A DNA stretch of 64,000 nucleotides from Ustilago trichophora (taxonomy: Eukaryota > Basidiomycota > Ustilaginomycetes > Ustilaginales > Ustilaginaceae): the NCBI GenBank assembly GCA_900323505.1, contig OOIN01000002.1, positions 124,001 to 188,000 on the forward strand. The letters run 5' to 3'. The notes under the pieces are model-generated. The model was not told the origin of the DNA, did not search any database, and was given only the letters and a program-made list of their open reading frames with translations. Numbering within the stretch: the stretch's first letter is position 1; each line of letters begins with the position of its first letter. Both the position numbers and the translations under genes were made by a program. Shown in pieces: positions 1 through 10,806 of the stretch.

Positions 1-132
1 TCCATCTTGATTGCGGCTATCTTCAAGAGGTACGATATCGTACTCGCTGAACCAGACAAGCCATTGGACACGTTCGAGGGCTTTTTGAGGAAGCCGGTGC
101 AGCTGGATGTTGGTCTGAAGCGTCGCGAGTGA
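1..132 (+). CDS. Cytochrome P450-like protein, 3' end only (partial)
   Basis: An open frame enters from the left edge and stops with TGA at 130-132, giving the last 43 residues of a protein. The tail has an aromatic/acidic stretch (R-Y-D-I-V-L-A-E-P-D-K-P) followed by L-R-K-P-V-Q-L and a basic end (L-K-R-R-E). This is how many fungal class II P450s finish after the haem loop: the last beta sheet, then a short basic tail. The haem-binding Cys motif lies outside the window, so the family call rests on the tail alone. The next gene converges on it from the opposite strand, with 286 bp between the stops. Another oxidoreductase family cannot be excluded. Confidence 0.45.
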   Translation, partial: SILIAAIFKRYDIVLAEPDKPLDTFEGFLRKPVQLDVGLKRRE

Positions 133-418
133 ACAATTCAGTTTGATGTTTGGCAAAGGGTGACAGATGCTCTACACTGTTTCGGCTCTGGCTTGTATCT
201 TATCGAATGCTCACAGAATCTAACTTATCCCATCGTGCTCTTGCTCAAAGTCTCATCAAACATCACACGGGCGTTGGTGGAAATGGGATGAGAATGCGTG
301 GAATGCAGAGTGAAGTGTGATTGTCCATATTTCCAGTAATCAAGTTCGATGCAATCGACCGAGATTAGATTCAATTCCTCCTCCAAAAGATCCTTCCGTA
401 ATGTTGTTTGACTGCAGC

Positions 419-1306
419 TTAGAGCAAAACCAGTAGGCCGGACGAGATGCACACAGCCATCACGCTCATCCCGAGCACCATTTTTCCATCAACCCACAAT
501 GTCTTTCCAGCCTGACTCTGTTGAGGAGTGCTTACCGATCCTCCACCCGACCCACTTGCCGATCCATCTCTACCCGCCCCAATCGTACCGTTTTTGGTGA
601 CCTTGATCGTCAGCACATCCACGACACCATCAATTCCAATTCCATGATTAATCTGACTCGCCGTAAGCCCACTCAGCAACTGCGTATTGCTCTCCTTAGT
701 CACCATATACTCGAATCCACCAGGACTCTTCAACGTCCCCTGTGTAGCATTACCCACCAACTCGTTTCTGCCATTATCATATCCATTTGCAGCAATCATG
801 TGACCCAGTGTCGCATTCAACTCTACACTAGCAGCGATAAAGATGGCTCCCGAATTGGCCGCCGTGCCATTCTGAAGCCAGTATCTGAAATGATTACCAC
901 CTTTAAGCGATTCAATGCAGGTTCCACCATCTCCCTGTTTATAGTTGTATCGCATGATGTTGGTCTGTGGTACAGAACCCGAACCATCGCCAAGATTCGC
1001 GGTTTGATATCCACCTTGGGAGATGTTGAGACAGCTACCAGGAGAGAAGTAGATGGAGCGGGAAAACTCTTCGAATCCGGATTGGCTGAGCACGGAGGGG
1101 GAGGAGAGGGACGAGATGATGACGTTGAGGGGTTCGCCGAGACCAGAGGCGGTATTGCCAGTTAGCATGGAACCGCCGTTGGTGGAGGGGCTGTAGAAGC
1201 CTTGGGAGGTGGAAGATTGGCGGCGGTCGAAAGATGAAGGTAGTGCATTGGTGAAAGCCGAGGCAAGAGCCAAGATTGGGATCAGGGTGGTGGAGATCAA
1301 CTTCAT
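419..1306 (-). CDS. Secreted, probably GPI-anchored protein of a conserved fungal family of unknown function
   Basis: A 295-residue protein. I start it at the ATG at 1306 (M-K-L-I-S-T-T) because that gives a classic signal peptide (about 1-19); the frame is open further upstream but shows no secretion signal there. The mature part has several N-x-S/T sites and conserved-looking blocks such as Q-T-A-N-L-G-D-G, G-G-N-H-F-R-Y-W and N-H-G-I-G-I-D-G-V-V. From memory these recur in a fungal family of secreted proteins without assigned activity. The C terminus has a small-residue linker (G-S-A-S-G-S-G-G-G-S) followed by a hydrophobic tail ending L-L-V-L-L, the layout of a GPI-attachment signal. I expect a cell-wall or plasma-membrane location. 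No catalytic motif is recognised. Confidence 0.8.
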   Translation of the reverse strand: MKLISTTLIPILALASAFTNALPSSFDRRQSSTSQGFYSPSTNGGSMLTGNTASGLGEPLNVIISSLSSPSVLSQSGFEEFSRSIYFSPGSCLNISQGGYQTANLGDGSGSVPQTNIMRYNYKQGDGGTCIESLKGGNHFRYWLQNGTAANSGAIFIAASVELNATLGHMIAANGYDNGRNELVGNATQGTLKSPGGFEYMVTKESNTQLLSGLTASQINHGIGIDGVVDVLTIKVTKNGTIGAGRDGSASGSGGGSVSTPQQSQAGKTLWVDGKMVLGMSVMAVCISSGLLVLL

Positions 1307-3521
1307 CGTATGAGGTTGATGCAGGGGTTGCTGAAAAGTTGAGGACGACAGGGAAACGCTCCAGGCGTTCAACTGCTTATATGCTGCACTTGAAGAAAAG
1401 AGATATCTGGTGTATGCGTCCAGCGCTGGAGAAGGTGGCGAGATACGAGAAGGAGCCAAAAGATGTGCGAACCAAAAATTCAGTGTCGAGTGTAGAGGTC
1501 TATGGTGTGATGGTATCGAACAAGGAGGTGGCGAAAGAGACACAACATGTGTGCAAAGTATAAGCGTTGACCGATCCAACATGCCGAACAAAGGCATCGC
1601 CTTGCCACTCACATCCATTTTTGCAGCTGTCCAGTTTTGCTCACCACATCTCACAGATCCCCCATTTTTCAATCAGGACGCACATCGAATACACTCAACC
1701 AGCATGGAGCATTGCCAAGATCGTCGGACTTCGTGTAAAGCTCGCTTTCAAGACGAGGTTGAATTTCTCCTTCTCTCTTCTTCACGGATGCGCGCCTCTT
1801 GACGAAAGCTCTGCAGTAGAGGTTTATTTTTTACACCCCTTCTCGGCATCGCTCTCTCTCTCTCTCTCTCTCGCCCTACTACCAGCCCGATACTCCTATC
1901 CACCTCGGCTTCAGCAAAGAGAAAAATGCGGTTGAAGAGGTTGCCAGCATCTGGTTGCAAATTCGCAAAGGAGTAAGGTTGATGGGCTGGGGGACCGACG
2001 CAATGGCGCATATGCATAACGCACGCAGAAATGAATTTCTTTGTCGTGTTGACCTGTCACACGTCTCTGGTTGGCAACCTTGTTCGAAGGCCGAAATGAG
2101 CTCATTCAATTTTTTTCTAATTTTTTTTCTTCTTTTGGCACACTGTTTTCTGTCGATCTTTGCGCCACATCCCATCCCCCACCACGCTCATAGTCGGGAC
2201 ATTGGCAACTTTGTTCTGAGTTGCTATGATCATAAAATCGAAGAGAGAAAGGCAGTGTAAGGGAACTGGTTCGGTGAATTTGAGCGGCTTGGAAGAACCC
2301 CATTTTTTGTCCAAAAAACACAACACAGCCTTGGGATAGGTCTCGGCGCGAACACCAGAAGAAGACTCTTTTTCAGGGTCCTGGTCTCAAGTCACCGACC
2401 CTACCAGCGCACGGTGTTAGGGCGGCTTTGACGAACAAGATTCGTATTCCTTCGCATCTGCAATCCCATCGGGGATCTTTTGACAAGAGCAAGCAATTCT
2501 TTCTCCTCAAAGTCGTCCTTCACAAGAATGAGCAAAAGCCGTCGTACCTGATCATCTCATCTCCACACACCCCTGTACGGCAGACACGGGGTAGCCACTT
2601 CAAAGTGCGAAACAGTTGCATTCCTCCAACCCAACACGGCCGATATTCTTCGCACCCAATCAAGTCTCGCGCGAAAACCAACACGTGAAAGGCTGTCCGA
2701 CGGCCGACAAAGCCATAAACCAACTTGGGCGAGACCCTGAAAACGCACTTCCCGACCCGCTTGTGTGGGGGACGTGCACCAAAAAAATAAAAAATAAAAA
2801 TAAAATAAATAAAAAATAAAAGCCATCAAGCCCCACACAAAGCAAGCATTCAAAAAAGTCACACTCGTCGGCCAAGCTGCTTTTGTGCGGAGCTTGTGAT
2901 TTGCCTTTCGTTTCATGGTTGGCATCATGGCCAAGCAACTGGTCAAGGCACACCAACAATGTACAAATGAAGAAAGCTGTCATGAATTGGTCCGAAATGA
3001 AGCTTGGTTTGCACCGAAGAAGGAGTCACTGTACATCCTGAGCTTGATGTTGATGTTGATGTTGATGACGGGATGTCATGCTGTGGCTCTAGCTATGCTC
3101 AAGAGGCTGAGAGACCGGAGGACATGCTACAAATTGTGCCTCAAGTAACCGGTTGCACAGAACCAAAAGAGAAAGAGAGAAAGAGAGAGGCTCGACAGTT
3201 CTGCGTTGTTCGAACCAAAAAGCTTGTTGCCGCGACAGCCGAGCAGAAGCGTTTGGGTCTTTCTCTCGGCGGAGAAAGTGTAACGTCGACCGGCTTCTCT
3301 CGTCCGTTGATCCTGATCTCTGCTGTTGCTCCTTCTCCTGCTCCTGCTCGTGCTCTTCTTTGCTCCCCTCTCTGTGGTGCCCCACATTCGCTATCCTCCA
3401 CCAACAGCTGTATAATCCGGGAGGTTCTGCTTGATATAAGCTCCAACCCCTGACCCTCTTTCCTCGCCCTCCCTATCACTCTCTGCATCCATTTTCTTTC
3501 CAAGAGGTGCAATACCCCACC
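1307..3521. other. 2.2-kb intergenic region with simple repeats
   Basis: It lies between the divergent secreted-protein gene and the acyl-CoA synthetase gene. It holds a CT microsatellite (1852-1872), an A/T-rich run of A-tracts broken by T (2781-2821), four copies of TTGATG (3044-3067) and a purine-rich GAGAAA tract (about 3168-3190). Small open frames occur on both strands, but none has coding character or a credible splice pattern. It is presumably the upstream regions of the two flanking genes. Confidence 0.6.
3433..3440 (+). promoter_or_regulatory. TATA-like box of the acyl-CoA synthetase gene
   Basis: GATATAAG lies about 80 bp before the ATG at 3522 and is followed by a pyrimidine-rich stretch, as is common at fungal transcription start regions. 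Position and sequence are the only evidence. Confidence 0.4.
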
Positions 3522-5818
3522 ATGTCGTCAGCCATCAGCAGCGGCCTCCGAGGCCCCTTTCCCCAAGACCAAAACCTTCACACCTTCCTCTTCAACAACC
3601 CACTCCAACACCATCCCAATCACTTTGCCGAACAATACCCCAATCACACCTTTGACGGCACCACCATCCCCGAGCAGCGTCCCATTCTCGTCCATGATGG
3701 CTCGGGAGCGCAGCTCAGTTGGGCTCGTCTCAAAGCCGATAGCTTGCGTCTGGCACGATCGCTTCAGACCCTCACCGGCGCCCCACCTGCTTTCGTTTCC
3801 GATCCCAAGCGTCCCAAGGAACCCATCCATGCACCTAGATCTACGGTGCTGTTGCACATCCCCAATGGTATGGTCTGGCCGCTGGTAGCGCTCGGCACTG
3901 TCGCTGCTAATCTTACCGTTTGTCCCATTTCCACGTATCTGAGCCCTCGAGAGCTCGCCTATATTCTTGCTAAAGCTCGCCCACAGGTCCTGTTCACTAC
4001 TGTGGGCGCAGAGGGTGAGGTACCACTCCGTAAAGCGCTTCAGCTCCTGCTCGACTCTCCACCTACGGACCAGGGTCAGGTGAAAGCAATCGAGATCCAG
4101 ACTTGGGCTCGTCAGCTCGCCAAAGACTGGGACGAGGCCAAAGCAGCAAGGTTGGAAAAGAGCAACCAGATCCCATACCGCCGTCGTAGGGTGTGGACCG
4201 TTGACGTGACCTCGGGTATGGACTACTATGGGACCAACATGAACCGTCACAGTGTTGCAGCTGCTCACGATCCGCGAGATTGGACTCACCTGCTCTTGCC
4301 TCCACCGGGTAGCAAAGCAGAGGGAAGCATCGCCAGCCTCGACAGACCCGCGTTTACACCGGCTCCCATGACACCAGAGGAACAGCAGAGGAGAATTGCC
4401 TTTGTGCTCTGGTCAAGCGGCACTACAGGCCAGAGTAAAGGTGTGCTCATCAGTCATCGTGCGCTGGTTAGCAACACGCTTGGTGTATGGGATACAAACC
4501 CGCATTTCAGCGGTACTTCGAGAGGCGCTAGTGGTGGCGGTGAGCGTTGGATCACTTTGGCTCCATGGTACCACGTGTACGGGTAAGTGTGTCATGCCGC
4601 TATAAGAAGGTCAATCAAGGCTAGTAAGGGAGACAATGCAATACTAACCATCAAAAGTTCTTTACTTGATTTTTCCTCGATGTCGTCTCCAGTCTCGCAA
4701 CCGTCTTGCTCCCCACAATCGCATTCGGCACAACCCTCATCATCCCCGCCCATCCCAAGTTTGATCTTGGCTACTATCTCCGCCTCGTCACACGCTACCG
4801 AGCCACGTTTGCCCACATTGCCCCCGCCGTAGCTGTTGCCCTTCGATCCTGTCCACACCTTGATCCATCCTCTCCACAGAGCAAAGGAATCGACCTCTCG
4901 TGCATTTCCGGCTTCTTAACCGGAGGAGCACCCGTCCCCGTCGAAGTGGTGCGTAAAGTCTACGAGCGAACAGGTAAATACATCTTACTTGGTTATGGTA
5001 CAACCGAGACGTGTTCCACCTCTCAGACGGGAGGTCTTGGATTGGATGCCGCCGCTATGGATGCACGAGATGAGTTGGGTAGTGCCGGTTTCCCGTGTCC
5101 CAACACCGAGCTTCAGATTCGACCTTTGCCAGGTACAAGTCAGCAACAGATCGATCAGCGTCAGCAAGAGATCCGCAATCTGTCCAAACAGGCTAGATCT
5201 CGTGGTGAACGTGCGCCTCTCAACCCAGGAGTGGTGGGAGAAGTTCTCATCCGTGCTCCTGCCGTCATGTCTGGATACTTTTCGGGTCTCTCGTCAGAAA
5301 CTCACTCTGCACTCGACACAGAGTTGACCGCAGGAGCATTCACCCAAGACGGTTGGTATCGTAGTGGCGATGAAGGCTGTCTCGATTCCAACGGTCGACT
5401 GTGGATCACCGGTCGCACCAAGGAACTCATCAAAGTAAAAGGCTTCCAAGTACCTCCCGCCGAGCTCGATGACCTCTTTGCTACCCACCCTGAACTCGTA
5501 GATGCTGCAGCAACCGGATTCATCCAAGACGCATCGACAGGTGAAGAACAGGTCCTCCTCCTCGTAGTACCCAAAGACAAATCAATCTTGACCCAGGAAC
5601 AAGAGATGCACCAATTGGCTCATCGTCTCCACACCTGGGTAGGCGATAAAACGGCCTACTACAAATGGCCAAGTATGTACCTCTTCTCAGAGTCAGCCCC
5701 TAGGAATCCCACAGGAAAGCTGCTGAGAAAAGATATTGCAACCGCAAAAGGGCACAAGGTGCACATCGTTAAACAGTCGCGCAAGGCTACACAGCCTGGT
5801 GCCCAGGCCAAGCTCTGA
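3522..5818 (+). CDS. AMP-forming acyl-CoA synthetase / 4-coumarate-CoA ligase-like enzyme with peroxisomal AKL end
   Basis: Two exons, 3522-4582 and 4693-5818, encode 728 residues; the 110-nt intron (GTAAGT...CTCCAG) restores W-Y-H-V-Y-G-L-A-T-V. The ATG at 3522 has a strong context (CCACC before it). ANL-superfamily motifs are in order: the phosphate loop S-S-G-T-T-G-Q-S-K-G (about 298), Y-G-T-T-E (about 455), Y-R-S-G-D-E-G, G-R-T-K-E-L-I-K-V-K-G (about 593) and the C-terminal P-T-G-K-L-L-R-K (about 692) with the adenylation lysine. The protein ends A-K-L, a recognised PTS1 variant, so peroxisomal activation of a fatty or aryl acid is likely. It is longer than typical 4CLs (about 540-560) because of an extended N-terminal half and inserts. 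The substrate cannot be told from the sequence. Confidence 0.9.
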
Positions 5819-5999
5819 GCTGTTTTGGCACTCGAAATCAATTGGAATCGTTTTGCTGCTGCTGTTGTCGCTGCTGTGGTGTCAATAGGGTTCGCTCGCA
5901 GGCTGTGTTGGATTGTGTTGTGATTGGATTGTCGACTGACTGAAAAGGGATATGAGGGTTTGTATATAGATTTGCCGATTTGAAGAGGTTAAAAAGCTA

Positions 6000-7577
6000 T
6001 TAGTGGTTGACGCCCTGGATAACGCGCGGATACTGCTGTCGAATCATCTCGAACAGTTCCGGATTCTTTCCCTGCAGCACATAAGGATCCTCGGCCAACG
6101 CAACAAAATAAGTGCTGACACCACTTGCGATACTACCGGAGCCTACGCTCATGGCGATGTTGAATCCCAAACCGAATGCAACGAGCAAAATGATCGAATA
6201 GTAACCCGAGTCGTTCTGGAGATACTGCGGGTTGGTCTTCTGCTCGTAGATGAAGGCGAACAATGCGGTGAGGAGGCCAATGACGAAAGCACCGCAGTTG
6301 AAGACGATGTTGACCAGACTGTCGTTGATGATGGCGTCGATACCGCGGTCTGCGAGGAGGCTCCAGGTTTCCTTGGCGGCACGGATGTAGCTGTTTCCGT
6401 ACAGGGCAATGTTGATGTATGCGTAGCGGTTAAAGTAGTCGACCAAACCGCGGATGCAGGCGACGCAGCAAGAGGCAACGCAGGCAAGGATGGAGCCGAC
6501 CAGATCACCATCCGAGGCAGCTTGATTCTGAAGCAAGTTGAAGAATGCACGTAGCAGATCGAGGAGGGCGACGATGAGCGAGCCAAAGCAGATACTGCCA
6601 AAGCTGTAGGACATGGAACGTTTCAAGGCACCCCAAGCTGCGTGCGAGACTTTGGAGGCATTGTAGTAGGCTGTACCAAAGATGCCGGCGACAGTGGTGA
6701 AGGCGACGTTCTTGATGACCTCTGAGATCCAATAGTAGCTGAAGACGATAAAGACCATCAAACCAATCACGGCGCCGCTGCTGGAGCTGCTGCCGGCAGC
6801 CTGGCCCTGCGGCTCGAATCGCTGGTAAGTGGCGACGACGACCCAACTGGTCCAGGCACTGAAGGCAGTCTCGACGATCAAGCCGCTGAGCGCGACGACG
6901 TAGACGCTTTTGTATTCTTCAGCGGTGCGAATGATGGTGACGAGAAGCAGCTTGGCGAGGGGGATGCGTTTGCGCATGAAAAAGTAGGCAATGACGCTGA
7001 TCACTGCAAAGATGGTAAAGATGATAGCTGCAGCCGTGTTACCCCTGATCCAGAGGTAGACGCAAAACGCAACGTTGCTGAGCGTGGTGATGAGGAGCGT
7101 TGCCTCGAGGATAAACTTGGGGAAGGTGCGCACGAGCAAGATGTAGACAAACGAAAGAACCAACGCGACGGCACAGCAGATCATAAACATGATGGCTGTC
7201 TGGCCATTCAAAGTGGTTCCGGGAACGTTTGCCCTACCGATGGACTCGGTGATGTTGGAGTTGGAGTAGCCGCGCAAACAGATGACCGAAAGGGCGACGA
7301 AACCGCCAAAGACGAGGATGAAGAGGATGGCAAAGATGGGATCGTTGAACTTTGGTTTGGGATTGAGACGTTCTCCCTCGAAACCTTCGGGTTTGAGGGG
7401 CTGCTTGTAGTCACCACCGTAGTATTGTTGGGGTGGAGGATGCTGGCCGTTGTAATACTGATTTTGGGCGCCGTTGGGTTGGCCTTGGTAGGCACCGGGA
7501 CCGTAGGAGCCTGGCTGCTGCATCTGGGGAGGAGGAGGCGGGTAGCCGCCGCCACCACCATAGTAGGGTTGCGACAT
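6000..7577 (-). CDS. PNS1: Pns1 / choline transporter-like (CTL, SLC44) membrane protein
   Basis: An uninterrupted 525-residue protein starting at the ATG at 7577. The N terminus is cytosolic-looking and rich in Gly, Pro, Tyr and Gln (Y-Y-G-G-G-G-G-Y-P-P-P-P-P), as in fungal Pns1 proteins. About ten membrane segments follow, starting at F-N-D-P-I-F-A-I-L-F and ending before D-P-Y-V-L-Q-G-K-N-P-E. The membrane core carries the family pattern F-N-R-Y-A-Y-I-N-I-A-L-Y-G near the middle-to-end. The family is linked to choline or related solute transport at the plasma membrane; the name comes from yeast (pH nine sensitive). Length and order fit the family. Its stop lies about 180 bp from the stop of the convergent acyl-CoA synthetase gene. 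Confidence 0.9.
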   Translation of the reverse strand: MSQPYYGGGGGYPPPPPQMQQPGSYGPGAYQGQPNGAQNQYYNGQHPPPQQYYGGDYKQPLKPEGFEGERLNPKPKFNDPIFAILFILVFGGFVALSVICLRGYSNSNITESIGRANVPGTTLNGQTAIMFMICCAVALVLSFVYILLVRTFPKFILEATLLITTLSNVAFCVYLWIRGNTAAAIIFTIFAVISVIAYFFMRKRIPLAKLLLVTIIRTAEEYKSVYVVALSGLIVETAFSAWTSWVVVATYQRFEPQGQAAGSSSSSGAVIGLMVFIVFSYYWISEVIKNVAFTTVAGIFGTAYYNASKVSHAAWGALKRSMSYSFGSICFGSLIVALLDLLRAFFNLLQNQAASDGDLVGSILACVASCCVACIRGLVDYFNRYAYINIALYGNSYIRAAKETWSLLADRGIDAIINDSLVNIVFNCGAFVIGLLTALFAFIYEQKTNPQYLQNDSGYYSIILLVAFGLGFNIAMSVGSGSIASGVSTYFVALAEDPYVLQGKNPELFEMIRQQYPRVIQGVNH

Positions 7578-8546
7578 GGCGTTTTCGAAAAGTCGGATAG
7601 AGGTAGGGAGATGGTGGTGATGAGGAGAAGAGGGAAATGAGTGAAATCGGATGGATGTGCGGTTGATTGAGAGATGTTATGCATAGCAATCCTTTCGGAG
7701 GGTGAAATGAGATGGGTCTAGAATGCCAACGCGCTGTTCCGTGTCAAATGTGACAGCCAAGCTGCCAAGATCGACAGACGGCATGTGTTGAGCCAAATGT
7801 GACGTGAGCGTGCTGCGAGCTAGACTTGCAGTGCGCGTTCCAGGCGACACTCTATCGGCATGGTTACTTTTTGTAAGCTTGCTTCAACGCGAAGCGTGGG
7901 AAAGGCGTGATTGAGTATGCGTATCCTGTCGGTTCGACCGACGCTAAGATCTTTCTTAAAGCAGTTTGGTCGGAACATGTGCATCTGTTGCAAAGCTCTG
8001 CTCTACAAGAATAGGTAAGCAAGCGGCTTGAATTGTTGCATCGTTCAATTGTAAGGCCTCCCCATGTGTTTGCCGAGCTTCAATCATCCGCACTGCCGCT
8101 CTCCTCTGAGGAGGAAGGCGTCATGTCCGCTGCAGGCTGTCGATTGTGAAAAGTCAAAAATCAGAGAGACAAGAAAAGAGAAAAAAGAAGAGACGCTTCG
8201 TAATATTTTTTCGACTGTGAGATTGTTCTCAAGAACAGCTTTTGATGGAGAATGGCCTCCACATGCAATGATTTGCTTCACAGGGTCGCTGGCGATCGAG
8301 CCACCATTTCCTCACAGATGTTTCAAGGAAGAGGTGAATCAGCCGCTCAACTCACTCCTTCCCGCGGAAGCCAGAAATATCAAGCTTGCCTAACTGTACT
8401 GCACAAGCTTCTCTTCATCTGTCGTCCAGTCGGCTTTTTTTTTTTCCCCCTGTGTGTCGAGGGTAGAGTGTTGCTATAAGACCAAGGACGGAAGCGCGCT
8501 CCTCTTTGCTCCTCTCCTTCATCCTTGATCCGCAAGCCTTTCCATC
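7578..8546. other. Divergent promoter region between PNS1 and the DUF1295 gene
   Basis: No coding evidence. It contains a small hairpin-capable sequence (GTCGG, TTCGA, CCGAC at 7928-7942) and T/C-rich tracts just before 8547 (a T9 run near 8438). It must hold the upstream regions of both flanking genes. Confidence 0.5.
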
Positions 8547-9437
8547 ATGAGCACCTACACCGTGGGTCTCAAGGCCCTTTTCCCCACTCTTGGGCTTATC
8601 TACGGCTTCCAAGCAGCCTGCGCTGCCATTGCCGTTCCTCTGAAGACGGAAAAGTACTATGACCTCTGCGGATCGCTCGGCTTCATCTCGGCAGCTGGTG
8701 CCTCGCTCTACATGCCATGGATTCGGGCACGCTACATTGACGGCTTTAAGAACATCGCCTTGCCTACCACGCTTTCGGCGTTCCACCCACGACAAGCCAT
8801 CATGACCGGTTTAACACTCTTCTGGGCTATGCGTCTCGGCAGCTTCCTCTTCCAGCGCATCAAGAAATCCGGTGGTGACAGCCGCTTTGACGAGATCAAG
8901 CAGAGCCCTCCCAAGTTCTTTGGCGCCTGGATGATGCAGGCCACCTGGATTGCAATCACTGCCCTTCCCGTGTACCTCGTCAACTCGATCCCCAAGGCTT
9001 CTCAACCTCCTCTTGGAGCTCGCGACTATCTCGGCCTGGCCATCTGGATTGCCGGTATGGGTCTCGAAGTCACTGCTGACCGTCAAAAGTCGCAGTGGAG
9101 GCAAGATAGGGAGGCGGGCAAGCACAAGGAGCCTTTCATCAGCTCGGGTGTGTGGAGCTGGTCCAGACATCCCAACTACTTTGGCGAGGTCAGTCTCTGG
9201 ACTGGTCAGTTTGTGCTTTCTACCACTGCCATCGCAAGCGCAGGCACTTTCTATCCAACATGGGCCGTCGGTCTCGCTGCACTTAGCCCTCTCCTCGAGT
9301 ACGGTCTGATTCGATTCATCTCGGGCGTGCCTATGCTCGAAAAGAGTGGAGACAAGAAGCACAAGGATAACCCGCAATGGAAAAAGTACAAGGACGAGGT
9401 TCCCTGCTTCGTCCCTTTCATTGGCAGCAAGAACTAG
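8547..9437 (+). CDS. DUF1295 / steroid 5-alpha-reductase-like integral membrane protein
   Basis: 296 residues, single exon, ATG at 8547. At least six hydrophobic segments are visible. The conserved C-terminal block S-R-H-P-N-Y-F-G-E (about 206-214) after the basic stretch D-R-Q-K-S-Q-W-R is the hallmark of DUF1295, a family related to the steroid 5-alpha-reductase / isoprenylcysteine methyltransferase fold. Members often act as NADPH-dependent reductases of enone lipids, but fungal copies are mostly uncharacterised. Location is probably the ER or another endomembrane. The lysine-rich segment near the end is cytosolic by the positive-inside rule. Family call is firm; substrate unknown. Confidence 0.88.
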   Translation: MSTYTVGLKALFPTLGLIYGFQAACAAIAVPLKTEKYYDLCGSLGFISAAGASLYMPWIRARYIDGFKNIALPTTLSAFHPRQAIMTGLTLFWAMRLGSFLFQRIKKSGGDSRFDEIKQSPPKFFGAWMMQATWIAITALPVYLVNSIPKASQPPLGARDYLGLAIWIAGMGLEVTADRQKSQWRQDREAGKHKEPFISSGVWSWSRHPNYFGEVSLWTGQFVLSTTAIASAGTFYPTWAVGLAALSPLLEYGLIRFISGVPMLEKSGDKKHKDNPQWKKYKDEVPCFVPFIGSKN

Positions 9438-10167
9438 GTGCTTTTGCCATCCTATCCCTCTTCTCTTTGGATGTACCATCGTTTACTGTAGCACGCAATC
9501 ACACTCTTTGTTGATCATCAAGACCCTTTACGGGGATGTGATCCTATTCCCTGAGCGCAGTTCCATCGGAAACAAAGTCATCAAGGCACAAACCGGACCA
9601 ATGACAGCCGAGAGATGGAGCAGCCATTGTTCTGTGTGCACTGTAGAAAAAGCTGTGCGCCTATTGCATCGTCTGAGCCTCAAAGTGACGTTTTCGCATG
9701 AAATCCACGCTGCCGCTTTTCTTGGGGAAGAAAAAAAAAAAAAAGAGACGGTACTGACCGTTTTCCGACCCGAAATAGCTTGCAAATGACTCTGTCGAAG
9801 CAGCTCTGTACAGTACCGGCAAAAAGTCTCATGCGCCAAGACTTTGGGATGGTAGAGCAGAGTACAAGAACGCTTCTTTCGCAAAGGACATTTGCAGAAT
9901 TGACAGTTTGGCAGAAGCGCCGTCTATCGAACACGGCACAGATCATAAATACAACAAGAGAAGGCTATTCCGACGTCGCTTGTTCCGCGGCTACTTGATT
10001 CAGGGTACGACCATCCTGCAAAGGTACTTATACTTGAACGTGTACAGTAGCATCATCCATTTCCCTCATCTTGCCATACTGAACGCTTAATCTACCCACT
10101 CGAGATTTGGGTCGAGCTGTTTCATCCTCAACCTCACCAAACCTACGCCCTTGAGCTTCTCACCAAG
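9438..10167. other. Intergenic region upstream of the LURP-one gene
   Basis: No gene recognised. It contains a poly-A tract near 9729-9742 and two copies of the quasi-palindrome reported in the findings (GTACAGTAC at 9808-9816 and GTACAGTA at 10042-10049), the latter about 120 bp before the next start codon. Confidence 0.5.
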
Positions 10168-10806
10168 ATGGGTGTGGAATCAAAGACGGATTCCAAACGC
10201 GCTGGCTCGCCTCCTGCCAACCTACCTCCTCCGCCGTATCCCATGGGCGTCGTTGCCGAGTACACAAAACACGACACGCCCATCGTGCTTCGAATCCGCG
10301 AGCGTAAATTTTCTTTCACAGGCGATGACTTTGCCATCAAAGACGCCATCAGTCGCAAACCCGTCTTCGAGGTCAAAGCCAAAGCTGTCTCCATCAGTCA
10401 ACGCAAAACTCTACTCGATCACAACGCCAAGCCACTCTTCGAATTTTGCGCCAGTGGTCTCTGGATGAAATCCTTCATCGGCTATGTCTGCGGAAATGAA
10501 AGCCAACAGCTTTTCAACATTGAAAGAGTTGGCATCTTCAAGCCGAAACTTGAAGTTACTTTTACAAACCGTGTAGCCGATGGTCGCAAGGAGATGTGGA
10601 CCCTTCGAGGTTATTGGCTCAGCGGTAGTTGTCAGATCACAACCGAAGCTGGTGTAGTGGTGGCGAGCATTCGTCGAGATTATGCTACGGGAGGCGACCT
10701 TTTTTTCGGCCAACAAACTTATGAAGTCACAATCGCTCCCGGTATCGATGCTGCTTTTATTTCTGCCATCTGCGTATGTTTCGACGAGATGTACAACGAG
10801 CACTGA
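10168..10806 (+). CDS. LURP-one-related (LOR, tubby C-terminal-like fold) protein
   Basis: 212 residues, single exon, ATG at 10168. After a Pro-rich start (P-P-A-N-L-P-P-P-P-Y-P) the protein follows the LOR pattern: L-R-I-R-E-R-K-F-S-F-T-G-D-D-F-A-I-K-D, then 'kpvFeVkak..SisqrktLlD', then a strand-rich second half with L-R-G-Y-W-L-S-G-S-C-Q-I. It ends D-A-A-F-I-S-A-I-C-V-C-F-D-E-M, the buried hydrophobic C-terminal helix of the tubby-like fold. Length matches the family (about 200). In plants members are linked to defence and in animals phospholipid scramblases share the fold; in fungi the role is unknown, so I give no function. Confidence 0.85.
   Translation: MGVESKTDSKRAGSPPANLPPPPYPMGVVAEYTKHDTPIVLRIRERKFSFTGDDFAIKDAISRKPVFEVKAKAVSISQRKTLLDHNAKPLFEFCASGLWMKSFIGYVCGNESQQLFNIERVGIFKPKLEVTFTNRVADGRKEMWTLRGYWLSGSCQITTEAGVVVASIRRDYATGGDLFFGQQTYEVTIAPGIDAAFISAICVCFDEMYNEH

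Noticed and set aside
1852..1872. CT microsatellites (also at 46184-46203 and 50731-50753)
   Set aside because: Simple repeats common in upstream regions of such genomes; no sign of a mobile element or array.
7928..7942. Short hairpin with TTCGA loop resembling a tRNA T arm
   Set aside because: No acceptor, D or anticodon arm can be drawn around it.
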